This document shows, one piece after another, positions 1 to 12,075 of a DNA stretch of 64,000 bases. The stretch is from Rhizophagus irregularis. Its lineage: Eukaryota; Glomeromycota; Glomeromycetes; Glomerales; Glomeraceae. Each line of letters starts with the position of its first letter. Position 1 is the stretch's first letter. Under the pieces are notes generated by a model. That model was not told where the DNA came from. It saw nothing but the letters and a program-made list of their open reading frames with translations, and made no database searches. The translations under genes and the position numbers were made by a program. Location: NCBI RefSeq assembly GCF_026210795.1, contig NC_089444.1, forward strand, positions 3,338,501 through 3,402,500. Reading direction: 5' to 3'.

Positions 1-101
1 CCCAAAGAACAAAAATATATAAAGTTTTTATAATATACAACTTAAAAAAAATTTTGTTATATAAATTATAAAAAATCATTATTTATTAAGAAAAAATGTA
101 T

Positions 102-416
102 TTGTAACAGCCTGTTACATATCTTATTTGTAACATCCTTTTTTTATTTTTTTTTAATAATAAATTTAATATGTGTTTCACAAATAAATTTTTTATATGC
201 AAAATTTAATTTGGAAAACTTTTACTTAATGTACTTAAGACAGTTTCATAGACAAAATTTAAGTTATAAGCAGTTTCTTGAAATTTTTTAAAAAATTCTT
301 TTGTCTTAATTACATGACTGATCTTTTGTTTTTGTTTACATTACGCCCGATCTTAAATTTTAATTGGATAAAAATTGGGGGTTGTTACAAATAAGACGCG
401 TAACAGGCTGTTACAA
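102..416. mobile_element. MITE-like element with 33-bp terminal inverted repeats
   Basis: The ends at 102-134 and 384-416 are near-perfect inverted repeats beginning TTGTAACAGCCTGTTAC. The two arms differ only in the bases around the CAT/GCG step. The interior (135-383) is AT-rich and has no ORF. No clear target-site duplication is visible, so the superfamily is left open. This is a short non-autonomous DNA transposon by structure. Confidence 0.65.
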
Positions 417-563
417 TTAGATTTATCCATTTATTAATAATTACGAGAGAAATGAAATTTCCACTGGTTGATATATTTAGTGCTAGATAATTTTATGTGA
501 TTTATACATTATTTGTATTTTCTGATCTAATAATAAATAATAAAATAATTTATATTTAATTCT

Positions 564-740
564 TCAAAGTTCATATTTATTGTCAAGTTCATATTCATAA
601 AGATCATCTTTGGCGTTAAATTCATCATATTCATTAGGTTTGTCATCTTCATTAAATTCATCTTCATTAAATTCATTATATTCATTGAATTCGCCATCTT
701 CATTCAACACAAGTATTATTTTTGTCTGGTCTGTCTTCAT
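564..740 (-). CDS. Small acidic hypothetical protein, or last exon of a gene
   Basis: A 58-codon reading frame runs on the minus strand from ATG at 740 to TGA at 564-566. The product is very acidic and Asn-rich, with repeats of the type NEF/NEY/NED (NEYNEFNEDEFNEDD) and a C-terminal ELDNKYEL. No domain is recognised. It is not a simple trinucleotide expansion: the repeat is at the amino-acid level with varied codons, which favours coding. Nothing confirms the ATG as the true start, and the frame could be the 3' exon of a longer gene. The plus-strand Ser-rich frame over the same bases is its antisense shadow. Confidence 0.35.
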   Translation of the reverse strand: MKTDQTKIILVLNEDGEFNEYNEFNEDEFNEDDKPNEYDEFNAKDDLYEYELDNKYEL

Positions 741-1740
741 GGAAGTATTTCAAATATGTTTTTTTCATTTTTTTTCATTTAATAGTTGCAAAGATATCTC
801 TAGTAAATTTAACCATGAATAGTTTCTAATATAAGTATGATGGAGATTGAATGAAGTAGTATAACGATTTTGAAACATTTTATTAAGAGAAAGAAGCGAG
901 CAAAAGAATTAATTTACAGTATATATTTTTGTATAAAAGTACTTTCAACTTTTCTAATTTATCATAAACATTTAAATTTTTCCAAACATCAAAAAAAAAC
1001 TGGTATAAAGGGATCATTAGAAACTTTCAAAATAGTATTAGATGAATAAAATATGAATCAATGAAAAAATCTCATCGATTTGAAGAATATTAGTTACATT
1101 CTTGAAATAAAAATAAAAATAAAAAATAACTTCACACCCTGGTTAATACTTACATAATAGTCAAAGGTCAATCCCTATAAAAAAGACGTTACATTAGTTA
1201 AGTTTTTAAAATTAACAAACTAAATTTCCAAAAGATTTTAATACTTGAAAGAATGTTATTCAAGTTTCCTTTCCTTACATGAGATTACTGTTTAAAGAAC
1301 TAATTTTGAAAATAACCTTTGAAATTGTTATTCATATTACTGGAGTACCGAGATTATTATCACCGTTTTCAAAATGACGTACGCAGTTAAATTTGAATAA
1401 AAAAAAGAAAACCGAAAACCGGATGAAAACCGGACGAAATATAGACAAAAAACGGATGAAAACCGGGCGAATATTGATATTCGAATATACAATCACAAAT
1501 AAACTGCGTACACCAACGCATTCACATAACATATACTGGCATGTTATGAGATCATTAAACGGTTGCTGATTTCCCACAAAAGGACAGAATGATTGACTAA
1601 ACAAGGTGTGATGTTTTCCTCATGTATGGTTAGAGTATAAATTCAAGACATATCTAATAATTACTTAAAGATTATTATAAGGTTAATTATGAATATTATT
1701 TTAATAGATTGATATTTTTTTAGGAACAGAGCAATACTGC
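741..1740. other. AT-rich intergenic stretch
   Basis: No supported gene was seen. A short direct repeat of the type GGATGAAAACCGG occurs around 1413-1468. Open frames here are short and of low complexity. Confidence 0.5.
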
Positions 1741-1885
1741 ATGAAAATCTTTCCTTTTATAGATAATTATCTATAATGTTGGTCAGAATTTTATTACTTA
1801 TTTTAGTAGTTGACTGAAATTATCATAATTCCGACCCTGAAAAAATGCGTAGAGTTAATATATATTGTTCGGGATGACGGGTCCT
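1741..1885. mobile_element. MITE remnant, same family as 29981-30212
   Basis: The block beginning ATGAAAATCTTTCC and running through a block ending CCCTGAAAAAATGCGTA matches, with scattered differences, the interior of the element at 29981-30212. It ends in GGGTCCT like that element. The left terminal repeat is decayed or lost. Confidence 0.5.
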
Positions 1886-4800
1886 AATTATTTATTAACT
1901 AAGATGAATAGATTATTATTGGCTTGTTACTTTATATTTATTCAGAATTGGGAACCTAATTCGATTAGATGTACTGTTAGAATTTACCATTTTTTTATAA
2001 ATTTTTAAAATTATTAAATTTGCAATAATATTACTTAATGTTATGGGCGTAAATAAAACATATTCAAACTTTAAAATTGGAATTCAATATTATAAAAATA
2101 ATAATATTCACGTTATATAATAATGGTGGATTGTTTTTGGACAAAATAGATAGTGAAAAAAGTACAATCATGAAACGGTGATTAAATTCTATGATTTAAT
2201 TATTATGATACGCGTTAATTTTATTCATTAAATAATAAAAAAAAAGCTGGAAATTAAAATTTTTAAAAAAAGAATTAAAAAAAAATATTTTGGTTTGATA
2301 AACAAATTAAAATCAAATTTTTTTTTTGTTTGAAAAAAAAAACAAAAAGAAATAAAAAACCAATTAGAAAAATTTTAGTCTATAAGAACCAAAAAAAAGG
2401 TATTTTTAAAAAAATAGTAAATTTCCTGGTTATAAGAAAAATTTAAAAACTTTTTCATTACATTAAAATTTCATTAACGGAACTGGGTTAAAAGTAACCG
2501 GAAAAAAAAATTTCGGTTTAAAAAAATAAAGTGAAAAAAAAATGAAAAAAAAAATCGGAAAAATTAAGTAAAAAATTTTTTAAAAAAACCAACCGAAAAA
2601 AGGAAAGTTGGAATCGTCCCGCAAGACGATTAAATAAAAAAAAATCCGATCATAATTTCATTAACGTACGATGACCTAATAGTATATCACGCGTTTCACG
2701 TCACATAATTCAATTTATTTTATACGGGAGGGTAATCTAAACGGCAAAGAATTTTTTCAGTTAAAAATATTTGTTTTAAATCTTAAAAAAGCATCAACTT
2801 TAAAGTTATGATTTTTTGACTACTCAAATATAAGAGTATTTATGTCAAACTAAATAAAAAAATAGACACCGCAGTATTCCTATTCGACCAATTCATTAAT
2901 ATATTTCATTTCTTAAAATGAAAAGAGAAAAAAAAAATCATTTTTAAAGTTTAGTCATTTTAAAATCAAGCTGAAAAACGTATCTTAATTTACTTAAAAT
3001 ACCATATTTATTTTTCTGGTTAATTTCAGCTATATAGTATAATGAATTTTTTTTTAACAGATATTTTACAAATAATTCGATTAAATTAAACTCTCAATTG
3101 TAATTGAACATGGATAAAAAATTTTGAAAATATCTTACCAAAGCTTTTAGTTTAAAATTATTCGACTTAAACGAACGATAAAAAGTATAATATAAATATA
3201 GATTGAATGATTAATGAGTTTCATAATGGCGTATAAAATGAATTTGAATTATGATATGACATTTCTTTAAAGGAAATATCGTTAATATATTAAATATTTA
3301 AAAATATCTTGTCAATGAAAGAAAGATCAATACGCCACGGCGTATCATGACCTATTATAAAAATAATTATCTAAACGGATAAATATCAAGCAGAAATATT
3401 TTACATTATGACTTGATTTTTTATTTTTGTTAATGAATATAATGGTGTTGTAACCGTTGGAAATTAAAAGTTTTAAATTTCTACATTTAAGAGTTTGACG
3501 AAATAATTCAATTCAAAATAGGGAGCTTGGTGTTTATAAAATGGTAGAATATTTAATCAGGTTCTAGTCGATAACAACATTACTTTAACGTGCACTTTAT
3601 TTATTTCCTGTAATAGTTTCTTAACTTTAAGGTTTCATTGTATTCCTGATAAACTGTATAAACCATATAATTATCTCCAGTTGGGAGAACCTCATGATTG
3701 CCAATAACTGTATCACGAAAATTTATTACGTGTATTTTATTGGACCGATATAGTATATCATATTACTTAGTAATTTAAGAAGGTTTTATTTAATATTTGT
3801 AATAATAAATTCATTTCAAATCTTTATTAGGATTTTAATTGTTATATGGGATACTTAAGCTATAATATAGCTTGTGTTACTATTATATAGTGTTTATTAA
3901 TCAATAAACAATTTTTAATCATTATATGTTCATTTAAAATTACTTTTTTTTATTTCACAAATTAAATTAATATGAACTTCGAACTTAACTGTTAATAAAA
4001 AAATTATAAATATAAGAATGTAACAAAAACATCATATGTAAATATATAATTATTTAGATATAATTAAAGAATTTTAAAATCTTACAAGACACACACACAA
4101 ATCAAATTTTTTTCAATAATTAATATTATTTTAATTATTTCAAAATCCATCTTAAAAATCATTACAAGATAAAAACAATAACATTTATTAACCATTTAAG
4201 AATCAACAATTTATTAATATATTTTTATTATCATAAGTCTTTCGCTCGTATCACGCACATTAAATAAATAACAAATTTACTTTAGTATATAAATAATAAC
4301 AGTAAATATATATACTGTATATTTTTTTTCAAAAAAAAAAAATGTTATTAACAAATGTTATCCAAATAAACCAAGTTATAAATAACGATAATGGAAAATT
4401 AATGATGCAGTATACTTTTAACTTTATTAAGTTTAATAAATACAACTTCGATTTTTATATGCTTTCCTTGTTATGGCCAAAAATGTAACATAAAATAAAT
4501 TTAAATTAATAAAATTTAAAATCAAAAAATCAAACTCGAAAATTAATTCCTAATATACATACAGCACAACAAAATATTTAATGAAATCCGCTTTTTATAG
4601 TATTCCGTAATATTTTAATTTCGTAAAGCCATATACTGTAACTAGTAGCGGTATATAAAATTTATAGAGATTTATAAATTTTTATGGTTTGATTGATAAA
4701 TTTACAACTAAAAAAAATTTGAATTTTTATTACTAAAAAATTTATATATACATATATACAACAAAAATGTTTTCATTTACAATTCTATGCCAAATTAAAC

Positions 4801-7784
4801 CAAATGATTAGATGGTTTAGCATATTATACATTAAAACCTGGAAAGTTTAAGATCTTTTTCAATTGTAGAGTATTAATACTATTTCTATTATTTATTATT
4901 GAATATAGATACTCATCAAAAAATGCAATCCAAAACATTAAATATTTTCATAACTTCTAATTATAATAAAATTTTACCTATAAACAAAAAAAAAATTATT
5001 CTTCAAATTTAGAAAGATTTCTTGTTAAGTCAAGTTATTTATTGCCTAAGGTAAAATAAAAAAATATGATTAGAAGACTCGAGTACTCTAAGTAAGCTTT
5101 GTAGAAAAGACAGATTCAAGCCCCCATGCCTACTATCAACTGACATTAACGATATATCGTGAGTGATCAAACTCGTGCAGAGGTACTGTCATATTGATAA
5201 TAAGACATGAGACCCACCACCAAAGGGAAGGGCCCCACATACAGAAGTCTGCGACATAGCTTGAGATATTATTATTTTCTCATTTAAGGTAACCAAACTT
5301 CTAGAAGAGGAGGATAACCAAAGCACTCTAGGTGCACAAATTCCTTATACATCCCAGCTTAGCCATTTCCACTTACCAAAATAATAAAAACCCAAGATAC
5401 TGTATTTATCATGTTTAAGTAGAAAACTTCAAAAGCTTTTTTTATGATAAAGGATAAGAACAAAAGTCTTATATGTATTTAAATAAGTTTGTGAAAATTA
5501 TACTATAATAAATATTAAAAGAAAATGATGAAAGAAATAGTAAATATTGTATTAAAAAGAAGACAAGAGTAAAAAATTTTCAAAAACTAAAAAGTCCAAT
5601 GAGACTTTATAGATAATTTTTCATGGGAAAATCATTAAAATCATATACTATGAATCATTGTGATTAGTATGATGTAAGATTGTTTACGCGTTATACCCAT
5701 GACGCCCATTACGCGTATGTTGATCACGTTGGTTAATATTTAGTTAAAGTTGAACTTAATTATAAAAATGAAAATTAAAAAGGTAATAAATGAACTCACT
5801 TCAGAATAGAGTAAATATACATTTTTAATAATACATATTACATACTCTAAATTTCGATCAGCGGGTTGTCATAGTTTTAAAATAACGAAAAATATTTTCA
5901 CTTAATATATTAACTGAATAAAAATCTCACCCTTTTTGTGATCTCTCGAGTTAACAAGGTTGTTATGTGTGATTAGCTTTATCTAGAATGCTGGTTTTAT
6001 TATTAGAATACAGTTAGTAACTTTCGTTCAAAAAAATTCTTAGATAAGAGTTAGGTATCAATTCTTTAATGTTATGAGATATTATTTACATTATTCTGGT
6101 AACTTAATTTCTCATTCCACGGATACCCAATAAATATATTATCCACTAAAATGAAAAAAATCAATAAACGAGAATTATGAACTTTGCTTAATCTCGTAAT
6201 TTTTTGCACGTGATTATCTATCAATTTTATTAATCATATGACAGAAAATCTTCGTTCATCTATTTCACAGTCGGTCTCTTATTTAATAAATGAAAAACTA
6301 ATTCAATAAGTATTTTTAAAATTTTATACTTAAGATGTTTAAAAGTTTTACTTTTATTGCTTTTATTGCAACTTTTATCATAAAAGCACTAATTACAAAT
6401 ATAATGATTATTATATGATAAAGTAATTAATTCATTGAGGAAAATAAGAACAGAGTTTCCAATAGTATATCTAATATTGTGAAAATTTAATATGTCTCAT
6501 AAATTTTACAACAAAAAGGATAACATTACTAGCCTATTCTGCACGTTATCTAACTGTTTGTAGCAAAATCGCATAAAATTTTTTACCAAAATTCTTTAAG
6601 ATTAAATCTTTTTTATTCAAGTATTTATAATATCATTTGAAATTTTTGCCATAAGACTATGAGGTTAGATTTTATTGTACAAGGATTAGACGTATTAGAC
6701 ATCAATATTGTACAAATCTTTGAAATGTTGAGCATATGAGAAAAGTCGACGACAATAATTTTATTATAGTCAAATGACATGATTATGCAAATTCACCGAT
6801 ATGAAATTGCAATTATTTATTAAATCGATTGATCCTTAATATATTTGTTTCAGATGTTAGTATAATTTCATCATGTGCATTAATCGTCGCAACCTATTGG
6901 TCTGTCAACATCTGACGCAAATCAATAAGTTGACGCATAACGTGGCGCACAACAATTCATTCATTATTTATTCATAGGGATTCAAATTTTATATTAAGAA
7001 AATTCTTGTAGTTATCGAACTATAATCATTTGATGATTTAACTTTTATAGCTATATTATTACTTTGTTTTTAAAATTTAATTGAAATAAAATAACTGCAT
7101 GATGGATGATTTTATCTTGCTTAAAAAAATTTTCATTTATTTTGATTACATAATTTTTATTCGTTGCATACATATAAAATACAAAAAAATAAAATAAAAA
7201 ATAAAATAAAAAAGATAATCACGTTTTAAAAAATAATAATAATAAAAATAAAAATAATAACAAGATTTTTTCTTTCAACTCCCATCGTCAGAGTAGTATA
7301 TATAATGAGTAAAAGAATTTTTTATCGTAACTTGGAAAATATTAGGAGATTCAACGCGAGGTTCAGATTTTTATAAGGGATGACGAAAATATAAAAATAT
7401 TGGCCCAAATTGGTCTCATCTGAGATGCAATGGGCATCATTTCGTCCGTAAGCTATTTCCTTTGGCCCTTTCCTTAGCGGAGGCGATAGAGTTATAGTCT
7501 TTTCTCTTATTTTTTCTTTGGTAGAATTACCTCGAATTTTAATAAAATAAAAAAATCAACAATGATTCTCCAATGATTTTAATTCGTAATTTAAATAATC
7601 TTTGTAGCCTCTCGTTACAATGTCGGTATTATAGCACAAGAGTGGATCCACCTTATTTCCACGCGTGAAAAACAACTATTAAAAATCGTTCGTTAAAATA
7701 AAACAATTAAAAAAAAAGACAAACTTACCGAAGTTCGCATCTAAGGAGAGATAATTAAGATTTTTTCAACAAAAAGTGCAATAG
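1886..7784. other. Gene-poor AT-rich region
   Basis: No reading frame with convincing composition and no splice-linked exons were found across about 5.9 kb. The region has long A- and T-runs, an ACACACAC run near 4090, and AAAAT/AATAA simple repeats at 7185-7262. One less AT-rich patch (5085-5345) is listed separately. Confidence 0.5.
5085..5345. other. GC-richer island without an ORF
   Basis: This is a patch of clearly higher GC in an AT-rich desert, including runs such as GGGAAGGGCCCC and CCCACCACC. It holds a stretch, GATTCAAGCCCC at about 5113, that resembles a pol III B box. I could not fold a tRNA or recognise an RNA family, so this could be an old SINE, an ncRNA or a transposon remnant. 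Confidence 0.25.
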
Positions 7785-7935
7785 AAGCGGGGAAAAGAGA
7801 AAGAAAAGAAAAGGGAAATGTAAAAGTAAAGGGAAAATGAGAGGGAAGGAAGAGTAAAGAAAGGAGGAGAGACAAAAGTTACGAAGGGAAGTGAAAGGGA
7901 GAACGAAGGAAAAGGGAAGAATGAAAAAAAAAGTT
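7785..7935. repeat. Polypurine (GA-rich) tract
   Basis: About 150 bases of the plus strand are almost entirely A and G, made of irregular units such as GGGAAAAGAGAAAG. It lies just past the 3' end of the minus-strand gene ending at 8111. Such tracts can form triplex DNA, but no function is shown. Confidence 0.6.
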
Positions 7936-8110
7936 TATCGAACATTCGAACTGCGGATTATATCACGTGATACACGTGATACATAAATTTTATCGATTCA
8001 TCAATAGACAAGGATATATAACAGAGATAATGAGGTAGTTGGGTTGAACCTCGATATAAAAATATCGGATAACAAAAAAATGTCTATTACTATTAAGAGA
8101 AAAAATTTAG

Positions 8111-8512
8111 TTAATCCTTTTTAGTCAGTTGTTCTTTTATTATCTCCTCTCTTAGTTTTTTCATATTTTCTAATTGCCCAGTTATCTCGTCTTTTAGAAT
8201 CTCTATTTCAATTATTTCATTCTTTAAGTTGCTTAATACTTTTGTTGGATCAGGTTGTTCACTTATTTCAATTTCAACGTTTTGTTTGCATGTATCCGCT
8301 AGTTCTTTTATTAGATTCTCTATTTCATTAATTTTTGTATTTCTTAGTTTGGGTATCTTTTCTGTTAATTCTTTTGTTAGATTCTTTATTTTAATTTCAA
8401 TTCTTTCTTCCTCCTCTGCTTCAATTTCATTTTTTAGCTCCTCTGTTACTTCATTACCTGTTAGTTCAGTTTGTACTTTCGTCTCATCTGTCCGTTTTTT
8501 TACTTCAATCAT
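8111..8512 (-). CDS. Coiled-coil tail of the adjacent membrane protein (frame-shifted)
   Basis: This 133-codon frame encodes a highly charged Glu/Lys/Ile-rich protein with heptad-like spacing throughout (for example EELKNEIEAEEEERIEIKIK), which predicts a long coiled coil. It overlaps the end of the membrane-protein frame (8505-9374) by 8 bases. The upstream protein already starts a coiled coil in its last 25 residues (IEKLTEEVEKLTSKI), so this frame looks like its direct continuation. The shift falls at a run of nine A on the coding strand, and eight A would fuse the two frames. Its own ATG at 8512 is therefore probably not a start. The cause could be a sequencing or assembly error, a real mutation, or slippage. 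Confidence 0.6.
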   Translation of the reverse strand: MIEVKKRTDETKVQTELTGNEVTEELKNEIEAEEEERIEIKIKNLTKELTEKIPKLRNTKINEIENLIKELADTCKQNVEIEISEQPDPTKVLSNLKNEIIEIEILKDEITGQLENMKKLREEIIKEQLTKKD

Positions 8513-9374
8513 TTTTTTTTATTTTACTTGTTAGTTTTTCTACCTCTTCTGTTAGTTTTTCTATACTTTTTATCTGGCTTTCATTATTATACTTGAAATT
8601 TAGATAAGTGGAAATTGCTGTGTTGATTTCTTCAGGTTTATCACCAAAATGGTTAGCTAATCTAGTAAAAGATATACTGGTAATTCCAAATGCTATTTTT
8701 GTAGTTCTAGGGTTGTCGCTAAGTAAATATCCCGATACAATCGCTGGATAAACGGTTAGCGAAATCATATGGAGCCATTTTAAAACTTGCAAAACTCTCA
8801 GCAAAACTTTAGTATTCTTTCTATTCATAACGCGATGCGAACTAAGATGAAATAATAGTACTATGATACTATACAAAAGTATTATAGAAACCATTATCTT
8901 CAGAGTTTTACATTTGCTAAATCCAATGTTTATAATACAATAATCAGTAGTAATTAACGAAAGATTGAAATACCCAAAATATAATGATAAAACAAGTGAA
9001 ACAATGAAGAAGTAAGTTGAGGATATGGGGTTACATAAACGGTCTAAAATTTTAATATTAAGATTATTAATTTGGCGTCGTGGAAATAAGAACAAGAGGT
9101 ATGAAAATATTCCAAGAATTGCTGTGATGAGAGTAGCCAATATTCCATATATGTTGGGCTTAACGTTAAAATATTGATACAATTCGAATCCCGTACACAT
9201 AGGAAATGCGACAATAGATCCAAATATGATTAAATCGTCAAATATGTTTATAAATGATATCTTCTTTTTTTTTTCACTTTCAAAACCACGAAACATTCCA
9301 AATATCAAGGCTGGAAGCAATCCAGATAGAACCGTATTAATTGCATCATCCGCTGGATCATAAGGTGATGACAT
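8505..9374 (-). CDS. Multi-span membrane protein with C-terminal coiled coil
   Basis: A 289-codon frame on the minus strand. Hydrophobic segments at about residues 13-29, 47-64, 75-97, 121-141, 159-177 and 202-219 suggest six membrane spans. A Lys-rich loop (EKKKK) sits near residue 35, and the frame ends in the first heptads of a coiled coil (265-289). No catalytic motif and no named family are recognised. The protein starts MSSPYDPADD, with no signal peptide, and the ATG at 9374 is the first in frame. Joined to the overlapping frame at 8111-8512 it would be about 420 residues: a membrane domain followed by a cytoplasmic coiled coil. A TATA-like element lies about 210 bases upstream. Confidence 0.7.
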   Translation of the reverse strand: MSSPYDPADDAINTVLSGLLPALIFGMFRGFESEKKKKISFINIFDDLIIFGSIVAFPMCTGFELYQYFNVKPNIYGILATLITAILGIFSYLLFLFPRRQINNLNIKILDRLCNPISSTYFFIVSLVLSLYFGYFNLSLITTDYCIINIGFSKCKTLKIMVSIILLYSIIVLLFHLSSHRVMNRKNTKVLLRVLQVLKWLHMISLTVYPAIVSGYLLSDNPRTTKIAFGITSISFTRLANHFGDKPEEINTAISTYLNFKYNNESQIKSIEKLTEEVEKLTSKIKKND

Positions 9375-9580
9375 TTTTTGAATAATTCACAAATTAAATT
9401 AGTGTGAAAGAATTTTGTCATATTTATAATATTTTTTTTTTAATATTTTCTATATATTACGCAAACTCGCCAAATAGAGATCAGGCCACTCAAAAAAAAA
9501 TCAAATGAATATGCACTCACTTCATTATATTTTCTATATATTAAATACTCCGAACTGTACGATGCCGATCCTACTGTGAA

Positions 9581-9600
9581 CTATATAAATAAATTCACGT
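9581..9600 (-). promoter_or_regulatory. TATA-like element and E-box upstream of the membrane-protein gene
   Basis: On the minus strand the sequence reads CACGTGAATTTATTTATATAG, split here as CACGTG at about 9597-9602 and a TATA-like core at 9582-9590. It lies 210 bases before the ATG at 9374. The position fits a core promoter, but the local base composition makes chance TATA matches common. Confidence 0.3.
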
Positions 9601-9602
9601 GA

Positions 9603-11205
9603 TCATATAAACCCGCGCCCACAATCAGGGATAGGTATTTATTTTGAGCAATTTTCTGCATATCAGTGGATAAATAAACAACACGAGAAAAGATTGCGGA
9701 TTTTGTTCATCCGTAATATCACGTGCTAATGCTAAGCCACCCTAATAATAATTATTTAAACAATTTTTTGTCTTAACATAATGTAAAATCAAATTTTTTT
9801 TTCATAATATAACAGGATGATATTAAAAAAAAACATGACGGTTATCTGTTATTCTCATAAATGAATAATGGCAACATAAAAATTTCGGTATTGAAAAAAA
9901 AAAGATTGAGCAATTAGAAAATAAATACTACATATAAAAATCAAAGGGACATTTAAAAATTTTTAAAACAACGTACTTTAATTACCTAATATTAATTGTT
10001 AAAAGTCAAACAAAATACAGATTTTTTTTTATTACGTCCCCATATTATATACTGAAATAATGATAAGAAACATGTAATTTTCCAAATTATCTCAAATTAT
10101 CAAACGTTTATCAAAATTTGACCTATTTTCTTGTGAATTACATAATCTCGTCCTATTCTAAAATGGTCATAATCTTATTATGTATATATATACATATTTT
10201 TCCTAAAAATAAAAATATTGCCTACGCAAAAGGTCTTTCGGTCCAATCCTAATAATTGTTACCGAGTAATAAAATACACCGACTTTAAAAAACTCCGTGT
10301 GAAAATACTTTTTTATTAAGTTGCCTATTAAGGGATAAATCATCCAAATCATCCTTATCTTCTCACCCTGATTACATAAAAAATTACATCAATTTGCAGG
10401 ACAAAAAATAAATGGGGTTATGGGGTATGTTGGCGCAGCGACATACATACAGCGTATAGGTAAACGCCATCAGCTATCTGCAGCCTATTTAAAACATAAA
10501 TCTTTTAAGTAAATCCTATCTGCTATTTATTTATTTAAAACAAAGCAACTACTTTCATGATGTTTCCATTTAAATTTATCATTATGAAGAAATAAATTCT
10601 AAATTGTGAGCTTAAAAATAAACTTTTTATTATACTCTCTTAAATTTCAATCTCTTTCAAAATTTGATTTTTCTTTATTCCGCAAATCGTAAAAATAATT
10701 TTTTATCATTCTTATTCATGGAGATTACAGAATTTCATGTGTTCTCGATTGAGGAAAGAAAATTGTGATTCACAGAAAGATCATGGGTGCGGACGTCACA
10801 CATTCCTGCCTCGGGCGAATTATATTTTGATTCATATAATGAAAATAAAAGCATAATATTGATACCTCTAATAATTATATTTTATTTAGTCATAAATTTC
10901 TGGCAATCTAATGTCAATTTTGGAATTGACAATAGAATTTTCAAGAACCCGTTGGTTAAGGAAGGATATCATATGGTATCTGCAGAAGCTTCCTTTTCAT
11001 CTTGTTGCTTGACAGGATTTTCCAGCTCGATTGAAAAAAATTCACAAAAAGATCTACCGTCAACTTTGATATAATAGAATTTTTTAATCATATTATCACT
11101 ATTGATCTCATAATTACTTATTGTACTATATTTACTTCACACTTGAATAGAAAGCAAAAATTCGGTGAATTCAATAAATTTCAAAATAAATTATAATTAA
11201 TTAAT
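9603..11205. other. Intergenic, no gene seen
   Basis: AT-rich with a few moderately GC-richer patches (around 10420-10490). A 95-codon frame at 10787-11074 has no recognisable features and unremarkable composition, so I do not call it a gene. Confidence 0.45.
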
Positions 11206-11370
11206 TCGATCTCTTTTTCCCTGATGTATTGGTTTTCGTTTTACTTTCGACTAAAAAATGTTGTTGCCACCTTGTTTCTTCATAAACGGGTGTTGCATTG
11301 GTGTCAATATGTCCATTAGATATAATAGATTGTTCGAAATTTAACTTATCATAAATTTCTCGTATTTAAT
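11206..11370 (-). pseudogene. Degraded terminal exon of an unknown gene
   Basis: Minus-strand frame of 54 residues beginning IREIYDKLNFEQS and ending in a basic tail (KTKTNTSGKKRSN, then stop). Its composition is protein-like and unlike the flanking desert. Upstream it is closed by TAA directly before IREIYD, just downstream of a possible acceptor (AAAAAACAG). A second copy of the IREIYD segment (LQKQIREIYD, then stop) lies at about 11505-11560, followed by a donor-like AAG-GTAAAT. A third, weaker one ends GATAAAGAAAAG-GTAATA near 11660. The picture is of duplicated, decayed exons. Confidence 0.3.
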
Positions 11371-11754
11371 GTTCTTTGTTCAACTGTTTTTTTATGTACA
11401 AAATAGATATTCAAATGGATTATATATTAGAATTATATAGAAAATTTAATTTTTTTTTTTTAAAAAAAAATAAAACAAAATTATTTACCTTTCCTTTACT
11501 TATATAATCGTTCTTAATCATAAATTTCTCGTATTTGCTTTTGAAGTGACTTGTTTTATACAATCTACTTATTAAGTACGAAAAAGTAATTGAACAATGG
11601 TCATTGTATTAGATTTTATGGAAAAATTTTTCTTAAAATAAAAACAATAAATTATTACCTTTTCTTTATCAATCATTCTTAATATCGCTAATTCAGAACA
11701 TTAAATAGTAACTTTTTTATAATTCTGGCCAAATAATCAATTTATGCTTGGTTT

Positions 11755-12075
11755 AATCGCCCCTGACCGGACTTGAGATAGAGGATTGTATGTCGTCGGG
11801 CTGGGTGCATAGCCGTTACGCGCCTATGCCTCGGCCAAGCGCCTCACAGGACCTATCTGGGTTTAAACCCTATCAAAAAAGCTTCTAATGCTCGCCTTGG
11901 CTCGCCAAGGTGTTCCTCGTTTCCTGTTCCCCCTTTTTCTTTTCAATTTCTTTTTTTTCATTACTTCCTCTAGGAACAGGGAACAGTAATATATAGAGTC
12001 CTCCCCACGTCTTGCGGAGTCAAAATCAGGTAAAAGTTTTGTTCCTAAGACTGATCCTAGCCCGATTTGATTGGG
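11755..12075. other. GC-richer island, possible SINE or non-coding RNA remnant
   Basis: About 300 bases stand out by GC content (for example GCGCCTATGCCTCGGCC and CTCGCCTTGGCTCGCC, the latter with a short hairpin). No open frame of note runs through it. A weak pol III A-box-like TTGGCCGAGGC is present on the minus strand. No tRNA cloverleaf could be drawn. Confidence 0.25.

Noticed and set aside
10787-11074. 95-codon plus-strand frame
   Set aside because: No domain, no conserved composition, no splice or promoter support; not distinguishable from chance in this AT-rich DNA.
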